DNA of 64,000 nt. It comes from Penium margaritaceum (Eukaryota > Streptophyta > Zygnematophyceae > Desmidiales > Peniaceae). Position numbers and translations under genes: made by a program. Positions 10,753-22,500 of the stretch are shown here, piece by piece (the stretch's first letter is position 1; every line of letters starts with the position of its first letter). The notes under the pieces are model-generated. The model saw only the letters and a program-made list of their open reading frames with translations. It was not told the origin of the DNA and did no database searches. The stretch lies in contig SZWC01000557.1 of NCBI GenBank assembly GCA_023375785.1, forward strand, positions 29,781-93,780, given 5' to 3'.

Positions 10753-11560
10753 ATGTCAAAGTTTACATGGACAGGCTTTCCCTTGTGGAAACAAAAATAT
10801 AAGATTGTCATAAGGGTGCGTGGCTACTTGAAGATGCTCCTTGGAGAAGAGGTTGAACCTTCAAAAAAACATGCAGGATATAAAGCTTAGAATGTCAACA
10901 ATGACACGGCACTTGCGATTCTTGTGACATCAATGCATGAGTCACGGCATGTCCTCCTCGAAGGTATCACGTACGTATCAAAGGCTTATGATAAGCTTGC
11001 ACATGTACACCAATCAACGGCTCTTGCAAATCGCCTCTTCATCCTTCAACAGCTTATTTAGACGAGGGGGGGGGGGAGAGCCGATTATGGACTTCCTGTT
11101 GTTGTTTGAGGGACTACTACAACACATGAGCCCAATTCACTGGAAAATCTACACCAACATGCAGTCCATGATCTTTCTCTTGGCGCGACGTGAAAGCTAG
11201 GGTCTTTTGATCATCGTCATTGGCAGTTGGAAGGAGGAGGATTTGATGAATGAGGTAGTGTTCCAGTACGTACGCAACGAGGCCATGCGTCGCATCAAGA
11301 GTAAAGCTAACATTTCAGCCATTGTTGCACAGTACGGTGGTCATGGCAACAACTCATCTTCTAGTTAGACCGGCAGCAGAAGCGGTGGCGGTGGACAAAA
11401 TGGCAATGGTGGCAGTGGAAAGGGTTCAAAGCGTCCTGGAAAGTGTCAAGCCTGTGGCAAGCCTGGGCCTAGGGAACAGGAGTGCAGGGCTCCCAAGAAG
11501 GAAGACAGAGATCATGATGGTAGATATGAGGGCAGAGGAAAGGGTAAGAAGGAGTTGACG
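10753..11560 (+). pseudogene. Family A gag
   Basis: Gag beginning at ATG 10753 with a W-K-x-K N-terminal region and RVRGYLKMLLGEEVEPS, then a long helical region and a zinc knuckle at about 11444-11486 (CQACGKPG...EC, the C-x2-C-x4-x-x4-C spacing of copia nucleocapsid). A Gly/Ser-rich linker (GSRSGGGGQNGNGGSGKGSK) precedes the knuckle. Broken. Confidence 0.75.
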
Positions 11561-14438
11561 AACATCATGGTGAAGAGCGTGCCGGTAACCAACAAAGTGG
11601 CACTACTCGACACAGGCACAAACCGCCACTCTTCAAGGGAGAAGGATGGGTTCATCTCCAGTGGGGACACTGAAGGCCGCTTCATGCGTGCCAGTATCAG
11701 CCTTGTCCATGCGTAAGGCGAGGTAGATACGTTGATCACCATCAACGTGAACAGTGCTAAAAAGGACTTGAAGCTAGAAAACATTGTATATACGCTGTGT
11801 TTTACTACAAACCTCTTGTTAGTGTTCAAAATCACAGATATGACATGACAGTTGTCTTCACGGAGGAGGCTGTGATTTTCAAGAAGAAGGACATCTATAT
11901 CTCCTATCCCAAGGAGAGTCTTGTCCTACAAGTCCCAAGAGTTGATGCACTCTACGTGTTATAGACCAAACCCCTTTAAAGTACAAATGAGGGATATGCA
12001 ATGGTTAAAGAGCCGAAATCTCCAAAGCTTAATGTTTCAGCACACGCCATCACCATGGCAGCCAACTCCACCGACACAAATGCTGATTTTTGGCACAAGC
12101 GGTTTGGCCATGTGGCTGACAGCACATCGCAAGCTACGTAGCAGTACGAAGTGGTTCATAAGACAAAGGGATACAAGGCCAAGGATAAGGGAAAGTGCAA
12201 GAAGCTGTGTGAGCCATGCCTCCAAGGCAAGGCAAAAAGAAATCCCTCTCAATGTAAAGGCAACATGCGGCAGCAATCGTGGGCCTGATTTACTCCGATG
12301 TGTGCAGACCATCTTGCACTTCTTCGACAGCGGTAGCAAGGACTTTTGACCTTCATCAGTCACCACAGTCGTAAGATGTGCATCTACTTCCTCAAGACAA
12401 AGGGAAAGGTGAAGGAAAAGCTGCAAGAGTTTGTCACGATGGTCGAGCGGCACACAAGCAAGAAGGTCAAGGCACTGCGCACGGACAACGATGGTGAGTA
12501 CGAGGTGTGGAAAGCCTGGGTGAGCAAACTCGTCAGGACGCCACAGGAGGCTTGGTTAGGGAAGAAGCCACATGCCTCACACTTGAGTGGTTTTGGCTAT
12601 AATGCTTGGACAAAGGTCCATGTAGGAGAAGGAAGTGGCAAGCTGGATGTACGCGGTTACATGTGTGTAATGATCAGATACGACACTACACAAGGCGTAC
12701 GGGCTGTGGGACAAAGCAGCTAGACAGCTCATTAACAGCCAAGATGTCAAGTTTCAAGAAAGGACAATCTGCAACGGGGAGTTGCCGGATCCTATCCATG
12801 CTTGCAAATCAGGATAATGGGTTGTGTTTCTTGAGTCAAGTGATTACGCTCCTTAGAACTAGCAGATGGTCTCAGTTTAGGATGGTGCTGCAAGGAGAGT
12901 GGTTGTGCACGCAGACACAGCCACGGATTCATACGCTAACTCTTAACTGTCCGAGGCCTCTGAGTCGAGTTATGAGGCCGACGGCTCTTCCTCAGACAAC
13001 GGTTCACTTGTAGCATAGGAGAAACAGATGCAAACAAGCCTTGAAGGATCACCAACAACACTACGACGTACAACGCGCCTGAAGAAACCGCCGTCCAAGT
13101 ACAATACTCAGAGTGCAGATTTTTTGGAGTATGCGAGATGCAGCCAAGTGGAGGGAGGAAGTGGATAGCAAACTCGCATCCATTGAAGAGAACGGAACAT
13201 ATGCTCTTTTGGACAAGCCCCCACAAATGAACGTGGTGGGGTCAAAGTCGGCACTCCGAAAAATGTTCAAGCATGATGGTACTACTGACAAGCACAAGGA
13301 AAGAGTTGTGGTGAAGGGGTTTTCCCTCCGTACCGGCTCCAAGTACGAGGAGAGCTTTGCGCTTGTGGTCACCTTTGCCTCCATCAGATCCATGTTGAGC
13401 ACCAGTGTTGCAAAAGATGTGGAGGTCCACGAGATGGACGTCAAGACAGCTTTCCTCTAGTGGAACATAGAGAAAGAAGTGCTGATAGAAGTGCGCGAGG
13501 GAGTGAAAGCTCCAAAGGGCAAGGTTTGCAAACTAGTGAAAGCACTCCACGGACTATGACTGGCCACAAGGACGTGCTACAACGAGATGCACGACTTCAT
13601 GGCCAGGCTCATCTTCACACACAGCCCGAATGACCCTAGTGTCTATGTGCAAGTGTGATCAAGGCTTGATGCTGGTTACACTGTACGTGGATCACCAGAT
13701 CATCTTCTCTTCGTCATTCAAACTGTTTGAAAAGGTGAAGAGAGATCTCACCAACAGGTTCAAGATGAAGAACATGGGTGCGCTCAAGTTCTACCTCAGT
13801 GTAGCCGTCCACCGCAATCAAGAAGCAAGCACCATCCAGCTGAACCAGACCAAGTACATCATGGAAGTCCTCAAGTGCTACAACATGGACTACAAGCCCA
13901 TCAGCACATCCATGACAACAAACATCAAGCTCTCCTCCTCCATGAGCTCTAGTGCGGAAGTATAATGGTACAAGATGGAGAACATTCCGTACAAGTCTGT
14001 TATTGACAGCCTCATGTATGCCATGGTAGAAACACGCCATCACATTTGCTATGCTGTGGGACGAGTTGGCAGGTTTGTGGTAGGGCCACAACACTGGCAA
14101 GCACTCAAGCGCATCATGCACTATCTATAGAAGATCCACCACATGGGACTCTAGTTTAGAGGCCAAAAAGTATCTGACCTACTACAGCTAGTGTGCCACA
14201 AAAATGGCCACGGGGGAGGAATAATCGATGACAGAAAGTTCACATCGGGCTTTGCGTGCCTCTTGAACAATGGTGTAGTTTTTTTAGGGGAGCAAAAGCA
14301 AGACTATGTCTCCCTCTCTACCGTTGAGGCGCAGTACATTGCTCCATCAGAAGCATACAAGGAGACATAGTGGCTACGCAGTTTGCTTGCGGGGATGAAA
14401 GTGCCACAAAGGGAGGTAACAAAGATCCGCACCGTAAG
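11561..14438 (+). pseudogene. Family A pol (protease, integrase, RT, RNase H)
   Basis: Protease region about 11580-12050, with LLDTGTN at about 11605-11625 at the active-site position. Integrase about 12090-12800: zinc-binding part with CEPCLQGKA, then a core with HHSRKMCIYFLK and LRTDNDGEYE. RT about 13100-14150: FASIRSMLSTSVAKDVEVHEMDVKTAFL pieces and a YVDH segment near 13685. RNase H from about 14210. Order and motifs are Ty1/copia. Many breaks. Confidence 0.75.
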
Positions 14439-14765
14439 ACCATTCCCCAGAGTAGTGTAGGTGCATTCTCTAGTCTTGTGGCATCTTCTCCCGCACAAAT
14501 GCCCAATGCCATCAAATTATGGTTCACCATAAATAGCCACTAGTACGCACTACCCTTGCCGGTGTAGAACTCTGGCTCCTTCGGCTTGGGCCACCAAAAG
14601 GCAGGTGCGGATGCTAATGTAACACCTCCCAAGGTAGTGCTCCCTTGGCCGATGTACCTTGACTCAACCTCTGCGCGTAGCTGATGGTTCTCTTGATGAA
14701 ACTCATCAAGGGCATGCTGAATCTCCTCCATGAGGTAGGCCTGGTTGTATTTTGCGACTGCCATG
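14439..14765 (-). pseudogene. G2 gag N-terminal part
   Basis: Translation from ATG 14765 gives MAVAKYNQAYLMEEIQHALD and a likely coiled coil, then PKPKEPEFYTGKG, the usual gypsy pattern in which a Pro-Lys-rich stretch leads into E/P-F-x-G. Next come WLFMVNHNLMALGI and NAPTLLWGMVL, like the gypsy gag core. It is a fossil; only this part is present. Confidence 0.5.
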
Positions 14766-14858
14766 CTTCCGATTGTGACGAAACGTTTCTTGCCAAACGC
14801 AACTGTTACAGATGTGCTGCCTCCCTTGGGACCACACGAAACCGAGCAAACATCCACA

Positions 14859-14871
14859 GGCTTTGATGCCA
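14859..14871 (-). other. Degenerate primer-binding site of G2
   Basis: The element strand reads TGGCATCAAAGCC, close to TGGTATCAGAGCC, the complement of the plant initiator Met tRNA 3' end. It lies two bases inside the proposed LTR edge at 14874, the spacing also seen in G1. Confidence 0.5.
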
Positions 14872-14873
14872 AA

Positions 14874-16007
14874 TGTGAACCAAGGGGAGCCTAGCATGAC
14901 GGTCACACGCCAAGCCCTTGGATAAACTTCCCACCCTCGACCACTTGGTGTGTGGGCCAACCCTTGAGATGTCGCACGACCCTCTCATAGCAGCAAGACC
15001 GTTGCTCGTGATTGAGGTTCCTGCCGTGCGAGGCTCCCAGCAGCGTTTGTACCAAGGTGTGATACGGAATACTTGTAGGATTGAATGGACGTGTGCAAGA
15101 CATTACTTGGAGTAGAAGGAGATTTTGGCAAAGAATGAATCCTTTAGACTTGTTACATCCGTACAAGGCAATGTGCATCATCTCCGGGTAAGATTGGCAT
15201 GCCCAGACCAGCCCCGACTTCCTCACATACCAGACCCTATCAACCAGCCGACATCCCCTCGGTGCGGTGAAGCCTTTTGGTGAGGTCCTCTTATGCAAAC
15301 AATACAAGCATCATGTAGTACACGCTGGGATCATTCCAATGTACCAAGAAATGCCTCAATCTGTGGAAAAAGAACTAAGTTATGGCCATTTGAGTCCTCC
15401 ACTTGTGACGGCCGCTGGCCGCATCGCCATCGGAGTTCACGGCCACCCAAAGCGCCGTTGCTTACAAATGTAGCTCTAGCCACCATTCTTAAGCGCCCAT
15501 GTACCCCAATGAGCCTTGCCTCATCAGCTAAGTGTCCACCCAGGGGCCCTTTGGCTGGAGTGGGTGAGTAAGTCACTCCCCGCGTTGGGGTCGAACTGGT
15601 GCTCCCGTCTATTTTCCAAACGCTCGTCATCGAACTTTACTCGGCCTCATACTTCTTGTCCTTGCACTGAATGAATTGTTTCTTGTACCAAACCTGCACA
15701 TTTGTTTACGTAGAGTATAATCATGGCCTCAAACAAGGTATTTGGTGCCATCAGAGTGATGATAACACCGCCTTGACCGGTGGGTTTCATAACCCCATCC
15801 CTGTTTTAGTAGTTTGAATAAGTGTAAGCTGGTTGGCCATAAAAGTCTGTTTTCAGGCGGAACTTGCTTTGCAAAAGGGAGGGTGAAGAAGCAGGATAAG
15901 ACGGTCTTGGCTTACTACTTTGACTTCCTTCACCTTGGGGAGTCCTGTCGCCCGCTTCTCAAGATTTTGGGCTCGTCTTGCCAAGTCATGCGACATCTTT
16001 GTTAACA
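14874..16007 (-). repeat. Probable 5' LTR of G2
   Basis: In element sense it ends CTTGGTTCACA at 14874, like the G1 LTR end GGTTCACA, and may start TGTTAACAAAG at 16007, about 1.1 kb. Only one copy is present, so the outer edge is a guess from the TGT...ACA ends. At about 15328-15382 it holds the 55-bp module CATAACTTAG...GTACATTGGA shared with the G1 and B LTRs. I see no other coding content across this stretch. Confidence 0.4.
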
Positions 16008-16155
16008 ATAAAATCCCCAAATCTCTCACCCCTCATTTACACACAGGTTGTGCCGGTCAAATGCATGCGGCACCATAGGCGCTCATTGTAGCAAGAGACG
16101 TTCAACTTATTACGGCTGTCCCATGGTTGTTCTTGTTGGTGGTGTTTGATCACTA

Positions 16156-16725
16156 GGTACCACTTTGAGTATTTCTGCTAGAGGGACTTGTTTCCTCCAT
16201 GTTTGTTCTTCCTTTAGTACCACACAAGACGCACCTGTTGTAGTGTGCGGTACCTCCTTTTCTTGCTATTATGCTGTTAGTGATTATGGCAACAACACCG
16301 CTGGTGCCGCAATGGATTTTGCTGCTATAACGCGCAGCCCCGCCTATTCTTGCTATCTTGCTGCTATTGTTGGTGGCACTGGCATTTTGCGCGCCACGCT
16401 CGATGCAGGGGCTCTAATGGAAAACACTGCCTCTTCGTGTTGTTGTGCTTCTTTTCTTACTGTTGTTGGCGCCTCGTGCTCCATGCTGAGTGCACTTGCT
16501 GCAAGGAGCAGCACCGCTGATTCCTGTTATCTTGCTATTGCTGCTAGTGGCGCTGGCACTAAGGGTCGCACGACGGGTGTAGTTATTGCAATGGGTAGCA
16601 CCACCTGTTCTTGCTCTGTTGTTGCTTTTGCTGGAGGTGCTGGTATCTCAGGCGACGGGCCAGGTGCAGCTACTACAAGGCCTAGCACCGCCTGTTTCCA
16701 CTTGTTCGAACTGAAAGAAGATTGA
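16156..16725 (+). CDS. Unexplained open frame of tandem 29-residue repeats
   Basis: An open frame (ATG 16165 to stop 16725, 186 residues) holds five successive units of exactly 29 residues (87 bp), starting at 16249, 16336, 16423, 16510 and 16597. A partial unit follows at 16684 and a decayed one may lie upstream from about 16156. Unit pattern: (S/N/G)-T-x-x-S-C-Y-L-A, then a Gly/Ala-rich half. The composition is rich in Ala, Ser, Thr, Cys and Gly. I recognise no family. It sits between G2 and an A LTR. Units differ greatly in sequence yet stay in frame with no stop, and I see no comparable frame on the other strand. It could be a real repeat protein exon, a retroelement accessory piece or a chance open minisatellite. 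The 16008-16155 stretch before it shows nothing I can name. Confidence 0.35.
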   Translation, partial: GTTLSISARGTCFLHVCSSFSTTQDAPVVVCGTSFSCYYAVSDYGNNTAGAAMDFAAITRSPAYSCYLAAIVGGTGILRATLDAGALMENTASSCCCASFLTVVGASCSMLSALAARSSTADSCYLAIAASGAGTKGRTTGVVIAMGSTTCSCSVVAFAGGAGISGDGPGAATTRPSTACFHLFELKED

Positions 16726-16780
16726 CCCTTGGAGCGGTAAGGATGAGGGACAAGAAGGACATCATATGGGATGAAATATG

Positions 16781-17522
16781 TGTTAACTTGCCTGAGTCAA
16801 TAGTCTAGAGAACGGGTTCCGACACAATGGTTCCCGCCAACCACTCTTGGTATTGTAACCAAGAGATGATATCACCCTCAGAGCCAAGGTTCCACACTGA
16901 GCAGTTCATAGGAATAACTTCCATACACTGTGATCTTAGCACTTGATTCCTATAAACTGCTTAGTGTCGAACATTCTTTAGTGTCTACCTCTACTGGAAA
17001 GCTTTGTTACGAATCTCAAAGGTAATAACTGTACCCAATGACAAGCAACGCACATGTTCTTATAGTCCTAGATCCAACCTCTAGCTTAGGCGTGCACTGG
17101 CTCCTTAGACGAGCCTCTTTGGGGGCAATCTGGATTGCATCATCCCCTTGCCTACATGGTGCTCCCTGTGACCGCCAAGTGGTTCCAACCACCACGAAGG
17201 ACCTTGGAATGTCCTAAGATGTCTCTTACAACCTTCTTCTCTCCTTTTTGGTCACAAAGAAAAAAAGACACTGGGCTAGGATTTGACCCAATCACCTCTT
17301 GCTTCAGAGTTAAACTCTAGAACGTCTAAGCCAGAAGGAGTTGTCTTAGGTAGTGTTTGCTAGCTATACTATTCCGTTTAGACCAAGGGGAATTCCTCCA
17401 AAGGAGCAATGCATGCCTTGTCTATTGGGACCAGAATTAGGGCACTTACACAAACGGAGCAATGCATGCCTTGTCCCTCTTATGCATGTCGAAATGTCAG
17501 CGTTGAGTACCGATGCCTCGAG
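16781..17522 (-). repeat. 3' LTR and adjoining tail of the split A copy
   Basis: Starts TGTTAACTTGCC at 16781, the reverse of the A LTR end, and follows the A LTR through the duplicated CAATGCATGCCTTGTC motif near 17408 and 17460. The last about 25 bp before 17523 is A tail sequence, where the gypsy inserted. The 55 bp left of it (16726-16780) shows nothing recognisable. Confidence 0.75.
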
Positions 17523-18289
17523 TGTAAGCCGGACAGTGCCTACGGCACTGATTACGGCTTGTGGCTTCCTTGAATGTACAAGATGACTGTGGATTTAGAA
17601 TCTTCAGGAAAAACCATGCGAGATTGACCCAAGAACGGGGTCCATCCCCAAAGTATTGAGGAAGATACTCCCGGCCAAAGGTTGGACCAGCCGAGGGGAA
17701 AAGGGTGATTGGAAATCGTCCCCAAAGACCAAGGCTCGACCCTCGGACGACCCAACAAGGCCAAAGCGCACCTTGGGGCCCGGATATTCAATAAGTCAAG
17801 GATCATTGAGGGCAAAGGGCGCTTCGGAATGGCGCCCCGGTGTGTTATTAGCAAGAAGGGCGCTTCGGGCGGCCGTCACCGCCGCTAGTGGTGCTGCCAG
17901 CAGCAGATTACCGTGGTTCACGGAAACGGCCATATCTCGGCCGTTCCTCCATGGAATGATGCAATTATTGGTGCGTTGGAAAGCTGGGAAGATCAGCTAC
18001 ACGATTCAAAGACAATAAATATTATCACAGGCTCGTACGGGGTCGCGCACGGCTCAGCGACCTCGGGTAGTCTAGGATGTGTCATCATGTACATAGTCTT
18101 GTATGTTGACACTTGAATAACAAGTACAGTTTACTCCCACTGTGCCACACGTGTTTCCGTGCTCCCCCAAGACAATCATATGCTTCTGCAACCCTATGAA
18201 GGTGTGCACCGGCCTCCCTTTGGTCTCCGTTGCCACCGGTTGGTGCCTACACCATGCGGTTGAGGCTAGCACACCGCGCTCCGTTCACA
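17523..18289 (+). repeat. 5' LTR of G1 copy 1
   Basis: 767 bp, TGTAAGCCGG to CGTTCACA. Contains the 55-bp module from CATATCTCGG (17930) to GTTGGAAAGCT (17984), and near 18145-18155 an ACACGTGT palindrome, a plant G-box-like core kept in all four G1 LTRs in the window. Confidence 0.9.
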
Positions 18290-18291
18290 CT

Positions 18292-18307
18292 TGGTATCAG
18301 AGCTACC
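18292..18307 (+). other. Primer-binding site of G1 copy 1
   Basis: TGGTATCAGAGCTACC, two bases after the LTR. The first 12 bases are complementary to the 3' end of plant initiator Met tRNA. This is the usual full-length tRNA priming mode of plant gypsy elements, unlike family A. Confidence 0.9.
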
Positions 18308-18473
18308 CTTGGCTCAGGGGCACACTTTTCTTCGTGGCAACCTCTCCTGGTCAGCATAGACCAGCACGCATCTTGACTCCTTGGCGGATCCGTGCCCAAG
18401 GCCAACCACGCACTCCGGTGACAAGGTGGTAACCGAAGGACCCGTTGAGGAAAAAGTTGCACCGGACGCAAAG

Positions 18474-19535
18474 ATGACTTCATCTGGTTCGTTCTCGTTG
18501 GCTGCGGCTTTTGACGCGCAAGGCAAAGTAACAGCAGCCGCAACACTGGAAACGTTGCTCGCCGACATGCAGGCCAAGATGGACTTGTTGCAGAAGCAAA
18601 ATGCGTACCTCAATGAAGAGCTCGCGAAGCGTCTCGTACCAACACCAGTCGTAGTTTCCACCGCAAACGTACGTGCAGTGGGTGTCCCGAGCCCGCCCAA
18701 GCCAGAGCCGTTTGTCCCATCAAAGAAGGATGGGCCAGCTCCACATGATTGGATACTCGGACTGGAATTGTACTTCACTGCCATCGGCATGGATGCCTCA
18801 AGGTACGAGGCACGCCGCGACAATGCCGTGACCCTATTGAGAGGGGCATCGTTCGATTGGTAGGCCGATGTGATGCGGTCCAATCCACACGGCAGTGGAG
18901 CAGCAATGGTCGCCGGCATTGCGGTCGCGAACAGAATCTCAATCCCATCGGCTCCAACCTGTAGTAGTTGCGACCGTACCCTCAAATGGCCGACCTCGTG
19001 GAAGGAGTTCATGGAGTCGTTCATCAAGCGCTTCACCGTGGGTGACGTGAGGAACAACGCACGTGCCAAGCTGCGTTGGCTTCACCGAGTTGGAGGCGTT
19101 GGCAACTACCCCCACAGATTTCGTGAGATCGTTGTCAATTGTGGCTTTGACTCTCACAAATTGTGCTTCCACTACAGCAACGGCCTCAAGAACGACGCCC
19201 GCGCTCTGATGGTGATGCACGACCTCAACGACGATGTGACGGGTATGATCGCAGCAGCAAAGCAGTACGACACACGCGTAACACAGGCTCATACCAACAG
19301 CCAAAACGCTTTTGGTGGTGGTTATGGCAAGCGGGCTGAGAACGACAACACGCCCATGGAGATTGGAGCATTACAACATCGCAAGTTCTATAACAGTGGT
19401 ATGTCCGGCCACATTGTATGCGATTGTTGAAGTCCAAAGAAGGGCGATGACAAGGGTAAGCGGCAAGAGAAGGGGAAGCAAGCCACAAAGGAAGCAGATA
19501 AAGTAACAAAGGAGTCAAGAAACGAGGGGAAATAG
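18474..19535 (+). pseudogene. G1 gag, copy 1
   Basis: Start chosen at ATG 18474, because the same MTSSG start is kept in copy 2 at 34784. An N-terminal coiled coil (ETLLADMQAKMDLLQKQNAY, about 18545-18610) is followed by PKPEPFVPSKKDGPAPHDW, a gypsy gag core with F-I-K-R-F, and a zinc-knuckle region near 19387-19430. A Lys-rich tail follows. Broken. Confidence 0.8.
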
Positions 19536-19539
19536 AGAA

Positions 19540-22500
19540 GATGGCGTTACTCCTGGCTCCTCTCAACCCAAACCGCCAGTTGACCGCCCACCCGAACGCC
19601 TTGGGGCAAATAAGGGGGGTTCCGAGGTCAAGGCATGAGACGCGGGGTATGAGAAGGAGCAGCCTCCACTTCTCTTGGAAGCACGAGTGAAAGGCGTCAA
19701 GGGGAAGGTGGGAAGCCTGCTGGATTGTGGCGCGAGCCACAATTTTGTAAGCATGGAATGTGCTCGGAAGTGGGACCTTGCGCTCACGAGCAAGAAGCAG
19801 ACCGCTAACCAAGTGGACGGCACGATTGGAGTGGGGTACCTGGCCCGTCCCCTCTCCATTCGCGTGGGGAACCTTCGCATAACGACCGTATACCGGGTGT
19901 GCCGGATGAAGGATTATGATGTTATCCTCGGTCGTGACGTCCTCTAAAAGTACAGTCCCGTCGTCAATAATGAGGCGCGCACCGTCTCAGTCAAGCTCAA
20001 AGACAAGGAGTATCCCCTGCCTATGTGGTCCGAGGAAGAGGCCGCGGAGGAGGAGACTTGCGGGGAGGAAGCGCCACAGCAGTTGGTGCCTTGCAAGGAG
20101 GAATGGGCTCCTTGATGCTGAACTTGGTGCCGCTCAAGCGCGCAATTTGAAAAAAGGAGCAGATTTTTTGGGCGTTCGTGCAAGACGTGGAGGACGATTT
20201 TGACAAACCAGAGGACGTGGCGCCTGCTGTGGCACATGGGGCGACTCGTGAGCAGCAGGGGGCCCAAGGCACGTTCGCCGCAATGCCCGAGGGGCTTCAA
20301 AAGGTGTGTACAGAGTTTGAGGACGTGTTCCCTGACACCCTTCCGGCGAGTCTGCCAACAAAGCGGGACGTGGACCATCGCATCGACCTCAAACCTGGAG
20401 CACGCCCACCTCTTCGTGCAACGTACCGCATGAGCGATGCGTAGCTGCAAGAACTCAACAAATAGCTGACCTAGATGACGGAGCAGGGCTTCATCTGCCC
20501 CTCCTCGTCTCCTTACGCTGTACCTGTCTTGTTTGTTCAGAATATGATGGGTGAGATGCACATGTGCGTGGACTACCGGGCGTTGAATGAGTTGACCATC
20601 AAGAACCGGTTCCCGCTTCCACGAGCCAAGGAGCTCTTTGATTAGCTCCGTGCAGCTTGTTTTTTCACAAAGACCGACCTCCGTTCCGGCTACCACCAGA
20701 TCCGCATTACAGCAGATGACATGGAAAAGACGGCCTTCCGTACCCGCTATGGTCACTACGAGCTCCTCGTAATGCCTTTCGGGTTGACCAATGCGTCGGC
20801 CACCTTCATGGCGGTGATGAACAACATCTTCAGGCCGTACATGGATGACTTTGTGGTGGTTTACCTTGACGACATCTTGGTGTATAGCAAGATGGCGGCG
20901 GAGCATGAGGAGCATGCGAAGAAGGCCCTCGAGAGTTTGAGAAAGGAGAAGTTTTTTGCAAAACTCTCTAAGTGTGAGTTCGAGGTGGGCAAAGTTGAAT
21001 TCCTTGGACACATGATTGGCAATGGACAGATTGCCATGGACCCGCGCAAAGTGTTGGTCGTGCAAGAGTGGCCAAAGTTGCCTAATGTGCATGATGTACA
21101 AGTGTTCCTTGGTTTTTGCAACTACTACCCCATGTTCATCCTTGGCTATGTGGGAGTGTCAGCGCCACTCTCAAATCTCACTCGCAAGGATCACGAGTGG
21201 AGTTGGGGGGTTAGCGAACAAGAAGCCTTTGAGAATCTTAAACGGGCTCTCACCTCCGCGCCGGCCTTGCACTTGGCCGACAGCAGCCGTGAGCTTCAAA
21301 TGGCGACGGATGCATTGGACCTGGCCATTGGTGGGATCCTTTTGTAGGACTTTGGCAATGGGTCGCAGCCGGTTGCCTACTACTCGCGTAAGGTTCCCCG
21401 GGGCAGAGCTGAACTACGCCACCCATGACAAGGAGATGCTCGCCGTGGTCGCAGCCTTCAAAAAGTGGTAGTGCTACCTCGAGGCACGGAAATGCATGAT
21501 CTACACCAACCACAACGCGTTGAAGTACATCAAGACGCTACAGAACTTGAGCCGGCGGCAAGCGCGTTGGGTGGAGTACCTCCAGTCGCACTTCGACTAC
21601 GAGATCGTGTATTGGCCGGGTCGCATCAACCCAGCCGACGCAGTCTCAAGGCGACCGGACCTGATGATGCGGGTCGCGTCTCTCACCGTCCACGCAGATG
21701 CTTTCCTTGTGAAGCTCTTCGCAGAGGGATACGAGGCGCATAGGGAGTACGACGCTCGGAGAGTCTTCTTCGAAGCGCCGTATTGGCGACGGTGCGGCAC
21801 GCAGCAGGTGGTGGTTCCTGTAGTGCTTTGGCAGCTGATTTTGGAGGAGTGCCATGAAAGTGGCCCAAGTGGCCACCTCTCCGCCGACAAGACATTGAAG
21901 ACGGTGGCTCGCTTCTTTTGTTGGCCCACCATGTCGTCGGAGGTGGCTGAATTCTGCCGGAGTTGTGGCGTGTGCCAACGTTACAAGGGGCGGAGGACAA
22001 AGACCCCAGGTCTCCTCCAATCCTTGCCCATCCCCAAACGGCCATGGCAAGACATCTCCATGGACTTCACCACGGGTTTGCCCACGACAGCGACAGGCCA
22101 CAATACGCTGTTGGTGGTGGTGGATCGCTTCAGCAAGATGTCGCACTTAATTGCGACGCGTGATACGGTGAGTGCGGAAGGCACGGCTTGGCTGTTCCTT
22201 GAGCACGTGGTGCGTCGCCATGGCATGCCGCGGTTCATTGTGAGCGATCGTGACCCGCGTTTCACAAGCATGTTCTGGCGAGAACTCATGGAGCTCTACG
22301 GCAGCAAGGTGCAGCTGTCGACCAGTTTTCACCCCAAAAGTGATGGAGAAACAGAGCAAAAGAGCCAGACGCTGGAGCACCTCCTCCCTGCAGTGGGTGA
22401 TCCGGACGAGACGGCGTGGGACTAGCGATTGCCGATCGCTGAACTGGCGTACAACTCTGCCACGTCCACCTCCACCGGCAAGGCGCCATTTGAGGTGGTC

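Larger units (their letters stand above)
9550..14438 (+). mobile_element. Family A copia copy with gag and pol
   Basis: Parts: 5' LTR 9550-10318, primer-binding site 10321-10335, leader, gag from 10753, protease, integrase, RT and part of RNase H. It ends inside RNase H near 14438, where G2 gypsy sequence on the other strand begins. It is a fossil with many breaks, but the domain order is the Ty1/copia one (integrase before RT). Confidence 0.75.
14439..16007 (-). mobile_element. Gypsy family G2, 5' end, reverse strand
   Basis: In element order: LTR (about 16007 down to 14874), a degenerate tRNA-type primer-binding site (14859-14871) and the start of gag (from 14765). The gag resembles Ty3/gypsy gag: KPKEPEFYTGK and a W-L-F-M-V-N-H-N-L stretch. 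The LTR shares a 55-bp module with G1 and B. Its left edge meets the A copy abruptly. The right LTR edge is uncertain. Confidence 0.5.

Noticed and set aside
14918-15571. Several overlapping open frames of 60-135 codons on both strands
   Set aside because: No shared domain, no clear start, and they lie inside the probable G2 LTR, which should be non-coding.
15742-15756. A + strand primer-binding site (TTGGTGCCATCAGAG)
   Set aside because: It has extra bases against the tRNA complement, and no gag follows on the + strand; the region reads better as a G2 LTR on the - strand.
19944-21101. A 385-codon open frame on the - strand
   Set aside because: It lies wholly antisense to G1 protease-RT on the + strand and matches nothing. 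The GC-rich codon pattern of the sense frame leaves the antisense open.
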